In this document: positions 36,353 to 46,593 of the stretch, in pieces | How the letters are laid out: the number at the start of each line of letters is the position of its first letter | How positions within the stretch are numbered: the first letter of the stretch is position 1 | Origin: Sheuella amnicola | GTDB taxonomy: Bacteria; Pseudomonadota; Gammaproteobacteria; Burkholderiales; Burkholderiaceae_B | Assembly: GCF_010499255.1 (NCBI RefSeq) | Contig: NZ_JAAGRN010000006.1 | Location: forward strand, 124,001 to 188,000 | Direction of reading: 5' to 3' | DNA: 64,000 nt | Translations under genes and position numbers: made by a program | The notes under the pieces: model-generated | Database searches by the model: none | Told to the model about the DNA's origin: nothing | Seen by the model: the letters and a program-made list of their open reading frames with translations, nothing else

Positions 36353-37569
36353 TCAAGTTCTTCTAATCGACGTGGCTTGTATGTTTCCCAGGCATTGCAA
36401 CCCGGACACTGCCAATAAAAACGACGCGCCTGAAATCCACAAGCACGGCAGGAATAGCGATCCAATCGCTGCGTATGCTTTTGAATCAATCGACGCAACA
36501 AACCCATGTCATCCGCACTTAAAGGGCGCTCAACCTGAGCCTGACCTTCTGCGGCTTGCGCAAGCTCAACCTCCAGCAATCGATCCAAACCCAGCAAAGA
36601 CGGATGAGACTGCAATGCGCTACGCGCAAAACTCCAGGCAAAAGCCGTTCCCCTCTGAGTTCGTGCGGCACGAAACACCACATTGAACAAGTCAAGCGAG
36701 GGGTGTTGCTCGTAATGTCCAAGCAAAATCTCAAGGCCTTCTTCGGATTGTCCGGCCTGTATAAAGTTGTTCAACAAATCATTGGCAACCAGGCCAACAA
36801 ACTCGGGAGCCTCAGTCAACACTGATAAGAGTTGCTTGCGCTGAGCGTCAAAATCCTGCTGGGAGGCTGCAATCATCGCACTTAACATCGCAACCCGCAC
36901 ATGAGACGCACCTGCTTGGACGCCCTGTTGAGCATTAGCCGCACGCTTGGCAACCGACAAAGCCTGCTTGGCGCGCTCGATGTCGGGAGTCTTTGCCGAC
37001 ATGGCCGACTGGGCAAGCTCACAGTAATAATGCACAAGCTGGGGCACTGGCTCATCGATAAGTTTGCGCAAACTATCCACTGCCTCAATGGCACGCGGCC
37101 AATCATGCTCCGACTCATAAATCCGAATCAAAGCACGCAATGCAGGCAAGGCAAAGCTCGTATCCTTTAGTAAAGCAAACGTTTCTTCTGCACGGTCGAG
37201 CATACCGGCTTTGAGATAGTCCTGCGCCAACTCATGCTGAGCATGTTCACGCTGAGCCACCGGTAAATCTGCGCGTGAAAGCAAACTTAAATGAACGCGT
37301 ATCGCTCTCTCCATCTCTCCGCGACGACGGAACAAACTACCGAGGGCGAAGTGCAGCTCGGTCGTTTCGGGATCAAGCTTGGCGACCTCGACAAATGCGT
37401 CGATCGCGCGATCGGGTTGCTCATTGAGCAGAAAATTCAATCCCCGAAAGTACGAATCAGGCAAATTGCGCGTTTCGGAAAGCATCTGTTTAATGTCAAA
37501 ACGGGCGGCAATCCACCCCAGACCGAACAGCAAAGGCAAAAATATCAACCACCAGGACTCAAAATCCAC
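36349..37569 (-). CDS. lapB: Lipopolysaccharide assembly protein LapB
   Basis: A 406-residue protein with an N-terminal membrane anchor (WWLIFLPLLFGLGWIAARF), about eight TPR-like repeats, and a C-terminal rubredoxin-type metal site (CRACGF and CPGCNAW). LapB (YciM) couples LPS synthesis to FtsH-mediated LpxC degradation at the inner membrane. It follows lapA by 24 bases and leads directly into the heptose genes, so the segment groups LPS functions. Confidence 0.94.
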   Translation of the reverse strand: MDFESWWLIFLPLLFGLGWIAARFDIKQMLSETRNLPDSYFRGLNFLLNEQPDRAIDAFVEVAKLDPETTELHFALGSLFRRRGEMERAIRVHLSLLSRADLPVAQREHAQHELAQDYLKAGMLDRAEETFALLKDTSFALPALRALIRIYESEHDWPRAIEAVDSLRKLIDEPVPQLVHYYCELAQSAMSAKTPDIERAKQALSVAKRAANAQQGVQAGASHVRVAMLSAMIAASQQDFDAQRKQLLSVLTEAPEFVGLVANDLLNNFIQAGQSEEGLEILLGHYEQHPSLDLFNVVFRAARTQRGTAFAWSFARSALQSHPSLLGLDRLLEVELAQAAEGQAQVERPLSADDMGLLRRLIQKHTQRLDRYSCRACGFQARRFYWQCPGCNAWETYKPRRLEELE

Positions 37570-37593
37570 GTGCGTCTATTCCGAAAAAACAAA

Positions 37594-37914
37594 TCAAAGG
37601 GGTGACAGCGGAACAACCGCCTCAGCGGCCGCCAGTTTCGCCGCGGCTCCGGGATTGACCGCCTCTTGGATTCGATCAATCTCTTTGCGCAATCTGGCGA
37701 CTTCGCGGCGTCGCTTTAACGATGCAGGCACAGTAAGCAACAAGCCAAACAAAGTACCCAGGACAAAAGTCGACAACATCACGACGATCAGGGGTACGTT
37801 ATCTATTCCTTTATCCGCGTAGAAAACGACCTTAACGGCTTCGGTGTTTTTAAGCGCAAACATCAAAACAACGACAAAGACGATCAGTCGTAATGCCCAG
37901 ACAAGATAACGCAT
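37594..37914 (-). CDS. lapA: Lipopolysaccharide assembly protein LapA domain protein
   Basis: A 106-residue membrane protein with two helices (ALRLIVFVVVLMFALKNTEAV, and VPLIVVMLSTFVLGTLFGLLL) and a basic cytoplasmic coiled-coil (LKRRREVARLRKEIDRI), the LapA/YciS layout. LapA partners LapB in LPS control. I used the ATG at 37914 (MRYLVWALR) because the frame upstream of it lies in the ihfB terminator region. Confidence 0.88.
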   Translation of the reverse strand: MRYLVWALRLIVFVVVLMFALKNTEAVKVVFYADKGIDNVPLIVVMLSTFVLGTLFGLLLTVPASLKRRREVARLRKEIDRIQEAVNPGAAAKLAAAEAVVPLSPL

Positions 37915-37970
37915 GAATTCTCTCCCGTATGCAAAAGAAGATTGTAAGCGGTCTGGCCCGATCCTCCATA

Positions 37971-37995
37971 AAAAAACCGCCATTGAAGGCGGTTT
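37971..37995 (-). terminator. Terminator after ihfB
   Basis: AAACCGCC and GGCGGTTT (37974-37981, 37988-37995) form a perfect stem with a 6-base loop; leftward it is followed by seven T. It lies 20 bases after the ihfB stop and separates the rpsA-ihfB transcript from lapA. Confidence 0.9.
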
Positions 37996-38014
37996 ATATC
38001 AAAGCAAGAGGATT

Positions 38015-38335
38015 TTAGCCCACTGCCCGATTCACGACTTGCTCACTTTCGTCAGCGTTCAAATCCACACGTTCGCGCAACTCTTTGCCGGCTTTGAAGT
38101 GAGGCACCTGTTTGCCGGGCACCATCACTTGCTCACCAGACTTGGGATTGCGACCGATACGCGGCGCACGTTCAGACAACGAAAAACTGCCAAAACCGCG
38201 AATTTCGATGCGTTGACCTTCGGCAAGTGCCTGGGTCATTGCATCAAGAACGGTCTTGACGGCATAGTCGGTGTCACGGGCGGTCAGCTGAGAGTAGCGC
38301 GCCGCCAGTGCAGCAATCAGTTCAGACTTGGTCAC
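38015..38335 (-). CDS. ihfB: Integration host factor subunit beta
   Basis: A 106-residue HU/IHF-family DNA-bending protein. [17 protein letters not shown] at the start and [26 protein letters not shown] (read in two parts, about 44-69) including the Pro that intercalates DNA identify IhfB. It starts 5 bases after the rpsA stop, the usual rpsA-ihfB pairing. The C-terminal tail (about 12 residues) is longer than in E. coli. Confidence 0.97.
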   Translation of the reverse strand: MTKSELIAALAARYSQLTARDTDYAVKTVLDAMTQALAEGQRIEIRGFGSFSLSERAPRIGRNPKSGEQVMVPGKQVPHFKAGKELRERVDLNADESEQVVNRAVG

Positions 38336-38340
38336 CGTGA

Positions 38341-40053
38341 TTATTCAGTGTCACGAGCCTGATCGAGCTTGGCCTTGAGCAAAGCGCCCAAATTGGTTGT
38401 GCCCGACGAAGCGCTGGCTTCGGAAAGACGTGCCATCGAATCTGCGGTCTCGGCATTGTCACGTGCCTTGATCGACAACTGGATCGAGCGCGCTTTGCGA
38501 TCGACGTTGATGATCATGGCTTCGATATTGTCACCGACCTTGATTGCAGTGGTTGCATCTTCAACGCGACCCGAAGAAATTTCGGATGCGCGCAGATAGC
38601 CTTCAACGTCCAGCGACAGGGTCACGACAGCACCCTTGGGCTCGACCGACTTGACGGTACCGGGAACAACAGCGCCCTTGTCGTAAGTGGCAACGAAGTT
38701 ATTGAACGGATCACCTTCGAGTTGCTTGACACCGAGCGAAATACGCTCTTTGTCGGTATCGATACCGAGAACGACCGCGTCGAGTTCGTCACCCTTTTTG
38801 AAGTTGCGAACGGCCTCTTCACCGGTTTCGGTCCAGGACAAGTCAGACAGATGAACCAGGCCATCGATGCCACCAGCCAAGCCGACAAACACGCCAAAGT
38901 CGGTGATCGACTTGATCGCACCACGGACTTTATCGCCACGCTTGAAGTTGGCGGCAAACTCTTCCCATGGATTCTGGCGGCACTGCTTCATGCCCAACGA
39001 AATGCGGCGACGGTCTTCGTCGATCTCGAGGACCATGACTTCGACTTCTTCACCCAAAGTCACGACCTTGCGTGGATCAACGTTCTTGTTGGTCCAGTCC
39101 ATTTCGGACACGTGAACCAAACCTTCAATACCGGCTTCGACTTCAACGAATGAACCGTAATCGGTCAGGTTGGTAACTTTACCGAACAGGCGAGTGCCCT
39201 GTGGGTAGCGACGTGCGAGACCCACCCATGGATCTTCGCCCAGTTGCTTGACGCCCAGAGAGACGCGGCTCTTCTCTTGATCGAACTTCAGAACCTTGGC
39301 TTCGACTTCCTGGCCAACCGTCAGAACTTCGGATGGATGACGTACACGGCGCCATGCCATGTCGGTGATGTGCAACAGGCCATCGATGCCGCCGAGGTCG
39401 ACGAACGCACCGTAATCGGTGATGTTCTTGACTACGCCGCGAACAACCGAACCTTCCTGCAGGTTTTCGAGCAACTTCTGGCGCTCTTCACCCATGCTGG
39501 CTTCAAGCACTGCACGACGCGACAATACGACGTTGTTGCGCTTGCGATCAAGCTTGATGACCTTGAATTCCATGGTCTTGCCTTCGAACGGGGTCGTATC
39601 CTTGACAGGACGCAAATCGACCAGCGAGCCGGGCAAGAAAGCACGGATACCGGCTGTCATGACGGTCAAACCGCCCTTGACTTTGCCTGTGATCGTGCCG
39701 GTGACGAGTTCGTTCTTTTCGAGCGACTGTTCAAGTGACAGCCAAGCCGACAAGCGCTTGGCGCGATCGCGGGACAGCACGGTGTCACCGTAGCCGTTTT
39801 CGAGCGAATCAATTGCAACCGAGACGAAATCGCCCGGCTGGACTTCAAGCTCGCCCTGATCGTTCAGGAATTCTTCGAGGGGAATGAGGGCTTCTGATTT
39901 CAGACCTGCATTCACAACCACAAAATTGTGGTCGATACGGACGACTTCGGCGGAAATAACCTCGCCGGATTTCATGTCCTGTTTTTCGATACTTTCTGCA
40001 AACAGCGCGGCAAAGCTTTCGCCGGCTTGGGTTGAAGTTTGTTGAGTTGACAT
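38341..40053 (-). CDS. rpsA: 30S ribosomal protein S1
   Basis: A 570-residue protein with six S1 (OB-fold) repeats, for example [37 protein letters not shown] and [20 protein letters not shown]1 unwinds mRNA leaders and brings mRNA to the 30S subunit. I chose the ATG at 40053 (MSTQQTSTQ), which matches the family; an in-frame ATG 20 codons upstream lies in the leader. The Shine-Dalgarno is weak, as is usual for rpsA. Its first 18 codons and leader are also present in a second copy 2,414 bp to the right. Confidence 0.97.
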   Translation of the reverse strand: MSTQQTSTQAGESFAALFAESIEKQDMKSGEVISAEVVRIDHNFVVVNAGLKSEALIPLEEFLNDQGELEVQPGDFVSVAIDSLENGYGDTVLSRDRAKRLSAWLSLEQSLEKNELVTGTITGKVKGGLTVMTAGIRAFLPGSLVDLRPVKDTTPFEGKTMEFKVIKLDRKRNNVVLSRRAVLEASMGEERQKLLENLQEGSVVRGVVKNITDYGAFVDLGGIDGLLHITDMAWRRVRHPSEVLTVGQEVEAKVLKFDQEKSRVSLGVKQLGEDPWVGLARRYPQGTRLFGKVTNLTDYGSFVEVEAGIEGLVHVSEMDWTNKNVDPRKVVTLGEEVEVMVLEIDEDRRRISLGMKQCRQNPWEEFAANFKRGDKVRGAIKSITDFGVFVGLAGGIDGLVHLSDLSWTETGEEAVRNFKKGDELDAVVLGIDTDKERISLGVKQLEGDPFNNFVATYDKGAVVPGTVKSVEPKGAVVTLSLDVEGYLRASEISSGRVEDATTAIKVGDNIEAMIINVDRKARSIQLSIKARDNAETADSMARLSEASASSGTTNLGALLKAKLDQARDTE

Positions 40054-40165
40054 GTAAAGAAGATCCAAATGGCTCAAAGAGCCGGGTAACACACCATCCG
40101 CCAGCAAGGACATCAGGTGGAGTTTAAAAAACCTGCATTCAAATCATTTGATTGACAGGCACCTA

Positions 40166-40828
40166 TCAAAACGACGCACGCCAGAGATCCAGTATGGCCT
40201 GAACAGTTTGATCTATGGTCAGGTTGGAAGAATCTACTGTGTGGGCGCCTTGCGCCGGAACAAGTGGTGCGACGGCACGCCGCGTATCACGCGCGTCCCG
40301 CTCACGCATATCGCGAAGCAAGTCTGCTAGATTAGCAGAAATTCCCTTTTCGATCAATTGGTTACATCTTCGCTGCGCGCGCGCCTCCGCACTGGCAACT
40401 AAGAATATTTTTAATTTCGCATCCGGAAAGACAATCGTACCCATATCACGACCATCCGCCACCAGTCCGGGAAATCGCCTGAAAGCGCGTTGCCTATCGA
40501 GCAGAGCAGCCCGCAAGGCCGGATTAGGAGCTATCCGAGAAGCCAGATTGCCGACTTGCTCCTGACGAATCAGCTCGGACACCTCTTGCCCAGCCAATCG
40601 CACGCCGTTCTGATGAAACTCGACCTGCAGGACTTGAGCGGCACCTGCAACAGCATTTGCATCGTCAGGGTCAATCTGCTGATTCAGTATCGATAACGCG
40701 GTCAGTCTGTATAGTGCTCCACTATCCAGCACACTAAATCCAAGTGCGGAGGCGACGCGGTGTGCCACCGTACCCTTGCCTGATGCAGTTGGACCATCAA
40801 TCGTAATAACCGGGGCAAGTTGCGTCAT
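40166..40828 (-). CDS. cmk: Cytidylate kinase, left copy
   Basis: A 220-residue (d)CMP kinase with P-loop [16 protein letters not shown] at the N-terminus and [13 protein letters not shown] near 130, phosphorylating CMP to CDP with ATP. The ATG at 40828 overlaps the aroA stop (ATGA). This copy lies next to the complete rpsA and is identical in protein and apparently in DNA to the second copy. In other bacteria rpsA promoters lie within cmk, so both copies may carry one. Confidence 0.95.
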   Translation of the reverse strand: MTQLAPVITIDGPTASGKGTVAHRVASALGFSVLDSGALYRLTALSILNQQIDPDDANAVAGAAQVLQVEFHQNGVRLAGQEVSELIRQEQVGNLASRIAPNPALRAALLDRQRAFRRFPGLVADGRDMGTIVFPDAKLKIFLVASAEARAQRRCNQLIEKGISANLADLLRDMRERDARDTRRAVAPLVPAQGAHTVDSSNLTIDQTVQAILDLWRASF

Positions 40829-42141
40829 TTGGTCAAATCCCGATACACATCGAAATATGTCGGAAAGGTTTTGCTGACGCAGTCTGGATCCATAATTCTG
40901 ACCGAAGCTGATCCAAAAGCGGCCAACGAGAAGCACATCGCCATGCGATGATCATCATATGTATCGATCACAGCGTCGTGCCACTGCCCCTTGGCAATAG
41001 GCGAAACACGAAGCCAATCCGGTCCGCTTGAAACCTCGGCTCCCAATTTACGCAATTCGGTCTGCATCGCGTGAATGCGATCAGTTTCTTTGACGCGCCA
41101 ACTTGCGATGTTGCGAAGGGTGCACGGCCCGTCGGCAAATAATGCAAGTGCTGCCGCAGTCATGGCGGCGTCAGGGATGAGGTTGAAATCCGCATCAAAA
41201 GACTTCAGTCTTTGTCCTTCAGAAACATTTATCCCAGTGACTTCGATAGATGAACCGTCGCGCTTGACCTGGGCGCCCATTGCTTCGATCGTATCGGCAA
41301 AAGCCACGTCGCCCTGGATGCTCTGATCCCCTACACCAATCACTTTTACAGGGCCACCACCGATCGCACCAAGCGCCAGGAAATACGATGCAGATGAAGC
41401 ATCTCCTTCAACGAAGATTCTCCCTGGTGATACATATCGGCTATCCGAAGCGACGATAAATTTCTGCCAGCCATGTCGTTCAACCCGCACTCCAAATCGC
41501 ATCATCAGATTCAGAGTGATGTCAATGTAGGGTTTGGAAATCAAATCGCCAACAACGTCAATCGTCAAGGCGCGCCCAGTCTTGGCCACAACGAGCGGCG
41601 CGGACATCAACACGGCAGTCAGAAACTGACTGGAGACAGAGCCCTGAACGCTGACGCGATCCATTAAGGCTTTAGCAGGACTGATTTGCAAAGGCGGATA
41701 GCCGTTTTGGCCAAGGTAATCGATCTGAGCGCCCATTTCGCGCAACCCGTCGACCAGATCACCTATCGGTCGCTCGTGCATGCGCGGCACACCGCTCAAC
41801 TTGTAATGACCACCCATGACTGTCAACGCCGCAGTCAATGGGCGAATCGCCGTGGCGGCATTGCCCATAAAAAGATCTGCCTGCTTGACAGGGAATGATT
41901 CGACTCCGCTCACCGTAACCGAATCACTGGCATGTCGTTCAATCTGAACACCCAGCGTCTGCAAAGCGGCAAGCATCACTTTTGTGTCATCCGACTGCAG
42001 CAAGCCGTCGATGCGAGTCTGTCCCGCCGCTAACGCCGAGAGTAGTAAGACGCGATTGGAAATACTTTTAGAACCCGGCAGCGTCACTGTCCCGTTTGCC
42101 CGGGTGACTGCGGGCAAGTCCAAAAATGGCACATGGCTCAT
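40825..42141 (-). CDS. aroA: EPSP synthase (3-phosphoshikimate 1-carboxyvinyltransferase), left copy
   Basis: A 438-residue shikimate-pathway enzyme condensing shikimate 3-phosphate with [21 protein letters not shown] (about 22-39), [13 protein letters not shown] (about 90) and RVKETDRI (about 340) hold substrate-binding residues; class I-like sequence. The ATG at 42141 overlaps the stop of the chimeric gene by 4 bases. It differs from the right copy at residue 4 (Val here, Leu there) and by three silent changes near the 5' end. Confidence 0.95.
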   Translation of the reverse strand: MSHVPFLDLPAVTRANGTVTLPGSKSISNRVLLLSALAAGQTRIDGLLQSDDTKVMLAALQTLGVQIERHASDSVTVSGVESFPVKQADLFMGNAATAIRPLTAALTVMGGHYKLSGVPRMHERPIGDLVDGLREMGAQIDYLGQNGYPPLQISPAKALMDRVSVQGSVSSQFLTAVLMSAPLVVAKTGRALTIDVVGDLISKPYIDITLNLMMRFGVRVERHGWQKFIVASDSRYVSPGRIFVEGDASSASYFLALGAIGGGPVKVIGVGDQSIQGDVAFADTIEAMGAQVKRDGSSIEVTGINVSEGQRLKSFDADFNLIPDAAMTAAALALFADGPCTLRNIASWRVKETDRIHAMQTELRKLGAEVSSGPDWLRVSPIAKGQWHDAVIDTYDDHRMAMCFSLAAFGSASVRIMDPDCVSKTFPTYFDVYRDLTK

Positions 42142-42467
42142 GACTGGTTTCCCGTCCAATTGGCGCGCGCATGCGCCGAAGTTTCGAGCATATCCATCAG
42201 CCAGGCTTCATCGCTTTCTTGCAAAGCCTGTTCAGCACGATCCAGCACCTTGCGAAAGGCTGCGATCTCGGAGAGCATCGCGGGGCGATTGGCGATGAAA
42301 ATATCACGCCACATTTCACCCGAACCCTGCGCGACACGTGTGAAATCTCGAAAACCGGTCCCGGCGGTTTGCAGCTTGGTCTCGACATCCTCGCTTTGGA
42401 TAATGTGCTGCATGAACAGTGCGGCAAAGCTTTCGCCGGCTTGGGTTGAAGTTTGTTGAGTTGACAT
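42138..42467 (-). CDS. Chimeric rpsA-tyrA gene at duplication joint
   Basis: A 109-codon in-frame fusion. Residues 1-18 ([18 protein letters not shown]) are the start of ribosomal protein S1 with the intact rpsA leader and start; residues 19-109 (from [13 protein letters not shown]) are the C-terminal part of prephenate dehydrogenase TyrA, without its NAD-binding domain. It should be translated from the rpsA signals but cannot be a dehydrogenase. It overlaps the left aroA by 4 bases, so its translation would feed aroA. It differs from the real TyrA tail by only one residue (Pro for Ser) despite nine base changes. Confidence 0.9.
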   Translation of the reverse strand: MSTQQTSTQAGESFAALFMQHIIQSEDVETKLQTAGTGFRDFTRVAQGSGEMWRDIFIANRPAMLSEIAAFRKVLDRAEQALQESDEAWLMDMLETSAHARANWTGNQS

Positions 42468-42579
42468 GTAAAGAAGATCCAAATGGCTCAAAGAGCCGGG
42501 TAACACACCATCCGCCAGCAAGGACATCAGGTGGAGTTTAAAAAACCTGCATTCAAATCATTTGATTGACAGGCACCTA

Positions 42580-43242
42580 TCAAAACGACGCACGCCAGAG
42601 ATCCAGTATGGCCTGAACAGTTTGATCTATGGTCAGGTTGGAAGAATCTACTGTGTGGGCGCCTTGCGCCGGAACAAGTGGTGCGACGGCACGCCGCGTA
42701 TCACGCGCGTCCCGCTCACGCATATCGCGAAGCAAGTCTGCTAGATTAGCAGAAATTCCCTTTTCGATCAATTGGTTACATCTTCGCTGCGCGCGCGCCT
42801 CCGCACTGGCAACTAAGAATATTTTTAATTTCGCATCCGGAAAGACAATCGTACCCATATCACGACCATCCGCCACCAGTCCGGGAAATCGCCTGAAAGC
42901 GCGTTGCCTATCGAGCAGAGCAGCCCGCAAGGCCGGATTAGGAGCTATCCGAGAAGCCAGATTGCCGACTTGCTCCTGACGAATCAGCTCGGACACCTCT
43001 TGCCCAGCCAATCGCACGCCGTTCTGATGAAACTCGACCTGCAGGACTTGAGCGGCACCTGCAACAGCATTTGCATCGTCAGGGTCAATCTGCTGATTCA
43101 GTATCGATAACGCGGTCAGTCTGTATAGTGCTCCACTATCCAGCACACTAAATCCAAGTGCGGAGGCGACGCGGTGTGCCACCGTACCCTTGCCTGATGC
43201 AGTTGGACCATCAATCGTAATAACCGGGGCAAGTTGCGTCAT
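42580..43242 (-). CDS. cmk: Cytidylate kinase, right copy
   Basis: A complete second cytidylate kinase gene of 220 codons, same start context (ATGA overlap with aroA) and same protein as the copy at 40166-40828, including the P-loop GPTASGKGT. It is followed leftward by an rpsA leader that leads into the chimeric gene rather than into rpsA. Both copies look functional, so CMP kinase dosage may be doubled. Confidence 0.95.
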   Translation of the reverse strand: MTQLAPVITIDGPTASGKGTVAHRVASALGFSVLDSGALYRLTALSILNQQIDPDDANAVAGAAQVLQVEFHQNGVRLAGQEVSELIRQEQVGNLASRIAPNPALRAALLDRQRAFRRFPGLVADGRDMGTIVFPDAKLKIFLVASAEARAQRRCNQLIEKGISANLADLLRDMRERDARDTRRAVAPLVPAQGAHTVDSSNLTIDQTVQAILDLWRASF

Positions 43243-44555
43243 TTGGTCAAATCCCGATACACATCGAAATATGTCGGAAAGGTTTTGCTGACGCAGTCTG
43301 GATCCATAATTCTGACCGAAGCTGATCCAAAAGCGGCCAACGAGAAGCACATCGCCATGCGATGATCATCATATGTATCGATCACAGCGTCGTGCCACTG
43401 CCCCTTGGCAATAGGCGAAACACGAAGCCAATCCGGTCCGCTTGAAACCTCGGCTCCCAATTTACGCAATTCGGTCTGCATCGCGTGAATGCGATCAGTT
43501 TCTTTGACGCGCCAACTTGCGATGTTGCGAAGGGTGCACGGCCCGTCGGCAAATAATGCAAGTGCTGCCGCAGTCATGGCGGCGTCAGGGATGAGGTTGA
43601 AATCCGCATCAAAAGACTTCAGTCTTTGTCCTTCAGAAACATTTATCCCAGTGACTTCGATAGATGAACCGTCGCGCTTGACCTGGGCGCCCATTGCTTC
43701 GATCGTATCGGCAAAAGCCACGTCGCCCTGGATGCTCTGATCCCCTACACCAATCACTTTTACAGGGCCACCACCGATCGCACCAAGCGCCAGGAAATAC
43801 GATGCAGATGAAGCATCTCCTTCAACGAAGATTCTCCCTGGTGATACATATCGGCTATCCGAAGCGACGATAAATTTCTGCCAGCCATGTCGTTCAACCC
43901 GCACTCCAAATCGCATCATCAGATTCAGAGTGATGTCAATGTAGGGTTTGGAAATCAAATCGCCAACAACGTCAATCGTCAAGGCGCGCCCAGTCTTGGC
44001 CACAACGAGCGGCGCGGACATCAACACGGCAGTCAGAAACTGACTGGAGACAGAGCCCTGAACGCTGACGCGATCCATTAAGGCTTTAGCAGGACTGATT
44101 TGCAAAGGCGGATAGCCGTTTTGGCCAAGGTAATCGATCTGAGCGCCCATTTCGCGCAACCCGTCGACCAGATCACCTATCGGTCGCTCGTGCATGCGCG
44201 GCACACCGCTCAACTTGTAATGACCACCCATGACTGTCAACGCCGCAGTCAATGGGCGAATCGCCGTGGCGGCATTGCCCATAAAAAGATCTGCCTGCTT
44301 GACAGGGAATGATTCGACTCCGCTCACCGTAACCGAATCACTGGCATGTCGTTCAATCTGAACACCCAGCGTCTGCAAAGCGGCAAGCATCACTTTTGTG
44401 TCATCCGACTGCAGCAAGCCGTCGATGCGAGTCTGTCCCGCCGCTAACGCCGAGAGTAGCAAGACGCGATTGGAAATACTTTTAGAACCCGGCAGCGTCA
44501 CCGTCCCGTTAGCCCGGGTGACTGCGGGCAAGTCCAAAAATGGCAGATGGCTCAT
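43239..44555 (-). CDS. aroA: EPSP synthase, right copy
   Basis: The copy of aroA that follows the intact tyrA (ATGA overlap), and so keeps the ancestral operon position. It is 438 residues with the same active-site motifs as the left copy ([22 protein letters not shown]). The only protein difference is Leu at residue 4. Having two intact aroA genes is unusual and would raise EPSP synthase dosage. Confidence 0.95.
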   Translation of the reverse strand: MSHLPFLDLPAVTRANGTVTLPGSKSISNRVLLLSALAAGQTRIDGLLQSDDTKVMLAALQTLGVQIERHASDSVTVSGVESFPVKQADLFMGNAATAIRPLTAALTVMGGHYKLSGVPRMHERPIGDLVDGLREMGAQIDYLGQNGYPPLQISPAKALMDRVSVQGSVSSQFLTAVLMSAPLVVAKTGRALTIDVVGDLISKPYIDITLNLMMRFGVRVERHGWQKFIVASDSRYVSPGRIFVEGDASSASYFLALGAIGGGPVKVIGVGDQSIQGDVAFADTIEAMGAQVKRDGSSIEVTGINVSEGQRLKSFDADFNLIPDAAMTAAALALFADGPCTLRNIASWRVKETDRIHAMQTELRKLGAEVSSGPDWLRVSPIAKGQWHDAVIDTYDDHRMAMCFSLAAFGSASVRIMDPDCVSKTFPTYFDVYRDLTK

Positions 44556-45445
44556 GACTGGTTTCCCGTCCAATTGGCACGCGCATGCGCCGAAGTTTCG
44601 AGCATATCCATCAGCCAGGCTTCATCGCTTTCTTGCAAAGCCTGTTCGGCACGATCCAGCACCTTGCGAAAGGCTGCGATCTCGGAGAGCATCGCCGAGC
44701 GATTGGCGATGAAAATATCACGCCACATTTCACCCGAGCCTTGCGCGACACGCGTGAAATCTCGAAAACCGGTCCCGGCGGTTTGCAGCTTGGTCTCGAC
44801 ATCTTCGCTCTGGATAATGTGCTGCATGAACAGTGCGGCAATCCAGTGGGGCATATGACTGACGGCAGCTACCGCTTTGTCATGCTGGGCAGGCTCAAGT
44901 GAGACAACTTTGGCTCCGCAACCTTGCCAGATGTTTCTGATCAATTCGACGCTTTTGGAGTCATTTTCAGGCAAAGGGGTCAAGATCACGCGCCGCCCCT
45001 TATATAAATTGGCATCTGCTGCTTGCGGCCCCTTTTCATGCGATCCTGCCATAGGATGCGAGGGAACAAACTGACCAATGCGATCCTTCAATCCCAGCCG
45101 CGCGGCATCGACAACATTTTGTTTAGTGCTGCCGCCATCGGTCAATAAACTGCCGGCCTTCAACCAAGGGGCAAGTTCGCTGAAAATTGTCGCAAAAGCG
45201 CCAACGGGAGCTGCGATGAAAATCAGATCAGCTCGCTCGGCAGCCTCTTTCAAACTCACTGCCTCGTCGATCAATCCAAGTTCTACAGCAGTAGCCAGGG
45301 TTTCGGGACGACGTCCCGCGCCCAGAATGCGCTTGACCAGACCCGCCTCGCGGCAAGCCGCAGCAAATGAACCACCGATCAACCCAACGCCGACAATGGC
45401 TAATGTGTCGACATGTGCGATGGGGCGTTGGGACTGCGCGCTCAT
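44552..45445 (-). CDS. tyrA: Prephenate dehydrogenase
   Basis: A 297-residue NAD(P)-dependent enzyme of tyrosine synthesis, oxidatively decarboxylating prephenate (or arogenate). The nucleotide-binding start is [21 protein letters not shown] and the catalytic His region [14 protein letters not shown] is present. It is monofunctional, with no chorismate mutase domain. It overlaps hisC and aroA by 4 bases each. Its last 91 codons are duplicated in the chimeric gene downstream. Confidence 0.94.
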   Translation of the reverse strand: MSAQSQRPIAHVDTLAIVGVGLIGGSFAAACREAGLVKRILGAGRRPETLATAVELGLIDEAVSLKEAAERADLIFIAAPVGAFATIFSELAPWLKAGSLLTDGGSTKQNVVDAARLGLKDRIGQFVPSHPMAGSHEKGPQAADANLYKGRRVILTPLPENDSKSVELIRNIWQGCGAKVVSLEPAQHDKAVAAVSHMPHWIAALFMQHIIQSEDVETKLQTAGTGFRDFTRVAQGSGEMWRDIFIANRSAMLSEIAAFRKVLDRAEQALQESDEAWLMDMLETSAHARANWTGNQS

Positions 45446-46572
45446 TTATGAGACGTTTTCAAAATTGCAGTCAACGCATCGATGAATTTCTGATTTTCCT
45501 CAGGCAATCCGATCGATACACGCAACCACTCAGGCAATCCGTCGCCTGCAACAGGACGCACGATCACGCCACGCTTGAGCAATTCGAGATTGATGCGAGC
45601 GGCATCACCCACATGCACCAAAACGAAATTCGCAAAGCTAGGCACAAACTTCAGGCCTAATTGAGTGAAGGCATTCTGCAATTGTTTTTTGCCGTCGCGA
45701 TTCACCGCAAAACTGCGTGCAAGAAAATCCTGATCTTTCAAAGCTGCAATCGCAGCTGCCTGAGCCAAAGAGTTCACGTTAAAAGGCTGACGCACACGAT
45801 TAAGCAAGTCGGTCAGTACCGGCTGGGCAACGGCAAAACCCACACGCAAACCGGCTAGTCCATATGCCTTCGAAAATGAACGTGACACCAACAGATTCGG
45901 ATATTTTTTGACAAGTCCGATGCTATCGACACGCAGTTCAGGTTCGAGAAATTCGTTGTATGCCTCATCCAGAACAACCGTCACTCGTGTGCCATGACGC
46001 TTGGCAACCTCTGCCAAAAATGACTCGAGTGCTGCATTGGACAAGTAAGTACCGGTGGGATTGTTCGGATTCGCGATAAAGACCAGGCGAGTTGTATCAT
46101 CAATCGCTTCAAGCATCGCCGAAAGGTCATGACCATACTCGCGAGCCGGCACAACAATATGGCGGGCGCCACGCGCCTGAGTCGACAACTTGTAGACAAC
46201 AAAAGCATGCTGCGAATACACGCAGGAAGTACCCGGTTCGAGCAAGGCCATCGCGACAAGCTCGAGAATATCGTTTGAACCGTTACCCAATGTCAACCAG
46301 GATTGAGGGACGTCATAGCGATCCGATAAAGCCTGCTTCAGTTCAAAGCCGGCAGGATCGGGATAGCGGCCTAAACCATTAATCGCCGCAGTCACCGCCT
46401 TTTGAGCAGAGGGTGGCATCCCAAGCGGATTCTCATTCGAAGCAAGCTTCACGATTTCAGCGGGATCGATACCGAACTCGCGCGCCAGCTCCTCGATGGG
46501 CTTGCCCGCCTGATACGGAGCGATAGCGGAGATGTGCGAGGGCGCGACTAGGGCCGAATGATTTGATGACAT
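45442..46572 (-). CDS. hisC: Histidinol-phosphate/aromatic aminotransferase
   Basis: A 376-residue PLP aminotransferase of the HisC family. The PLP Lys is in SRSFSKAYGLAGLRVGFA (about 230), with FIANPNNPTGTYL and VLDEAYNEF upstream. Set between pheA and tyrA it probably acts in aromatic amino acid transamination (a HisC2 role) as well as or instead of histidine synthesis; this is inference from position. Overlaps tyrA by 4 bases. Confidence 0.93.
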   Translation of the reverse strand: MSSNHSALVAPSHISAIAPYQAGKPIEELAREFGIDPAEIVKLASNENPLGMPPSAQKAVTAAINGLGRYPDPAGFELKQALSDRYDVPQSWLTLGNGSNDILELVAMALLEPGTSCVYSQHAFVVYKLSTQARGARHIVVPAREYGHDLSAMLEAIDDTTRLVFIANPNNPTGTYLSNAALESFLAEVAKRHGTRVTVVLDEAYNEFLEPELRVDSIGLVKKYPNLLVSRSFSKAYGLAGLRVGFAVAQPVLTDLLNRVRQPFNVNSLAQAAAIAALKDQDFLARSFAVNRDGKKQLQNAFTQLGLKFVPSFANFVLVHVGDAARINLELLKRGVIVRPVAGDGLPEWLRVSIGLPEENQKFIDALTAILKTSHK

Positions 46573-46593
46573 AGTTGAAAACCTTATTGCGAA

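Larger units (their letters stand above)
40007..42420. repeat. Direct tandem duplication, left unit (2,414 bp)
   Basis: This unit starts inside rpsA codon 18 and ends inside a tyrA fragment. It contains the rpsA start and leader, cmk, aroA and the last 91 codons of tyrA. The neighbouring unit repeats it with a constant offset of 2,414. I see no difference over its first 2,040 bases, but 13 substitutions between 42046 and 42396. Confidence 0.97.
42421..44834. repeat. Direct tandem duplication, right unit (2,414 bp)
   Basis: The second unit begins at the joint, where tyrA sequence switches to rpsA sequence at GCGGCAA (42421-42427). The same 7 bases occur in rpsA (40007-40013) and in intact tyrA (44835-44841), within a 13-base stretch AACAG(C/T)GCGGCAA. 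This short shared sequence marks the site of the rearrangement. Confidence 0.97.

Noticed and set aside
40054-40113. A 20-codon N-terminal extension of S1 (and of the chimera)
   Set aside because: The in-frame upstream ATG exists in both copies, but the extension is absent from S1 proteins I know and lies in the leader.
40007-44834. Dismissing the duplication as a plain assembly error
   Set aside because: The 13 differences between copies are clustered and mostly silent, which a simple duplicated contig would not create. Strain mixture is still possible, so read-level proof is needed.
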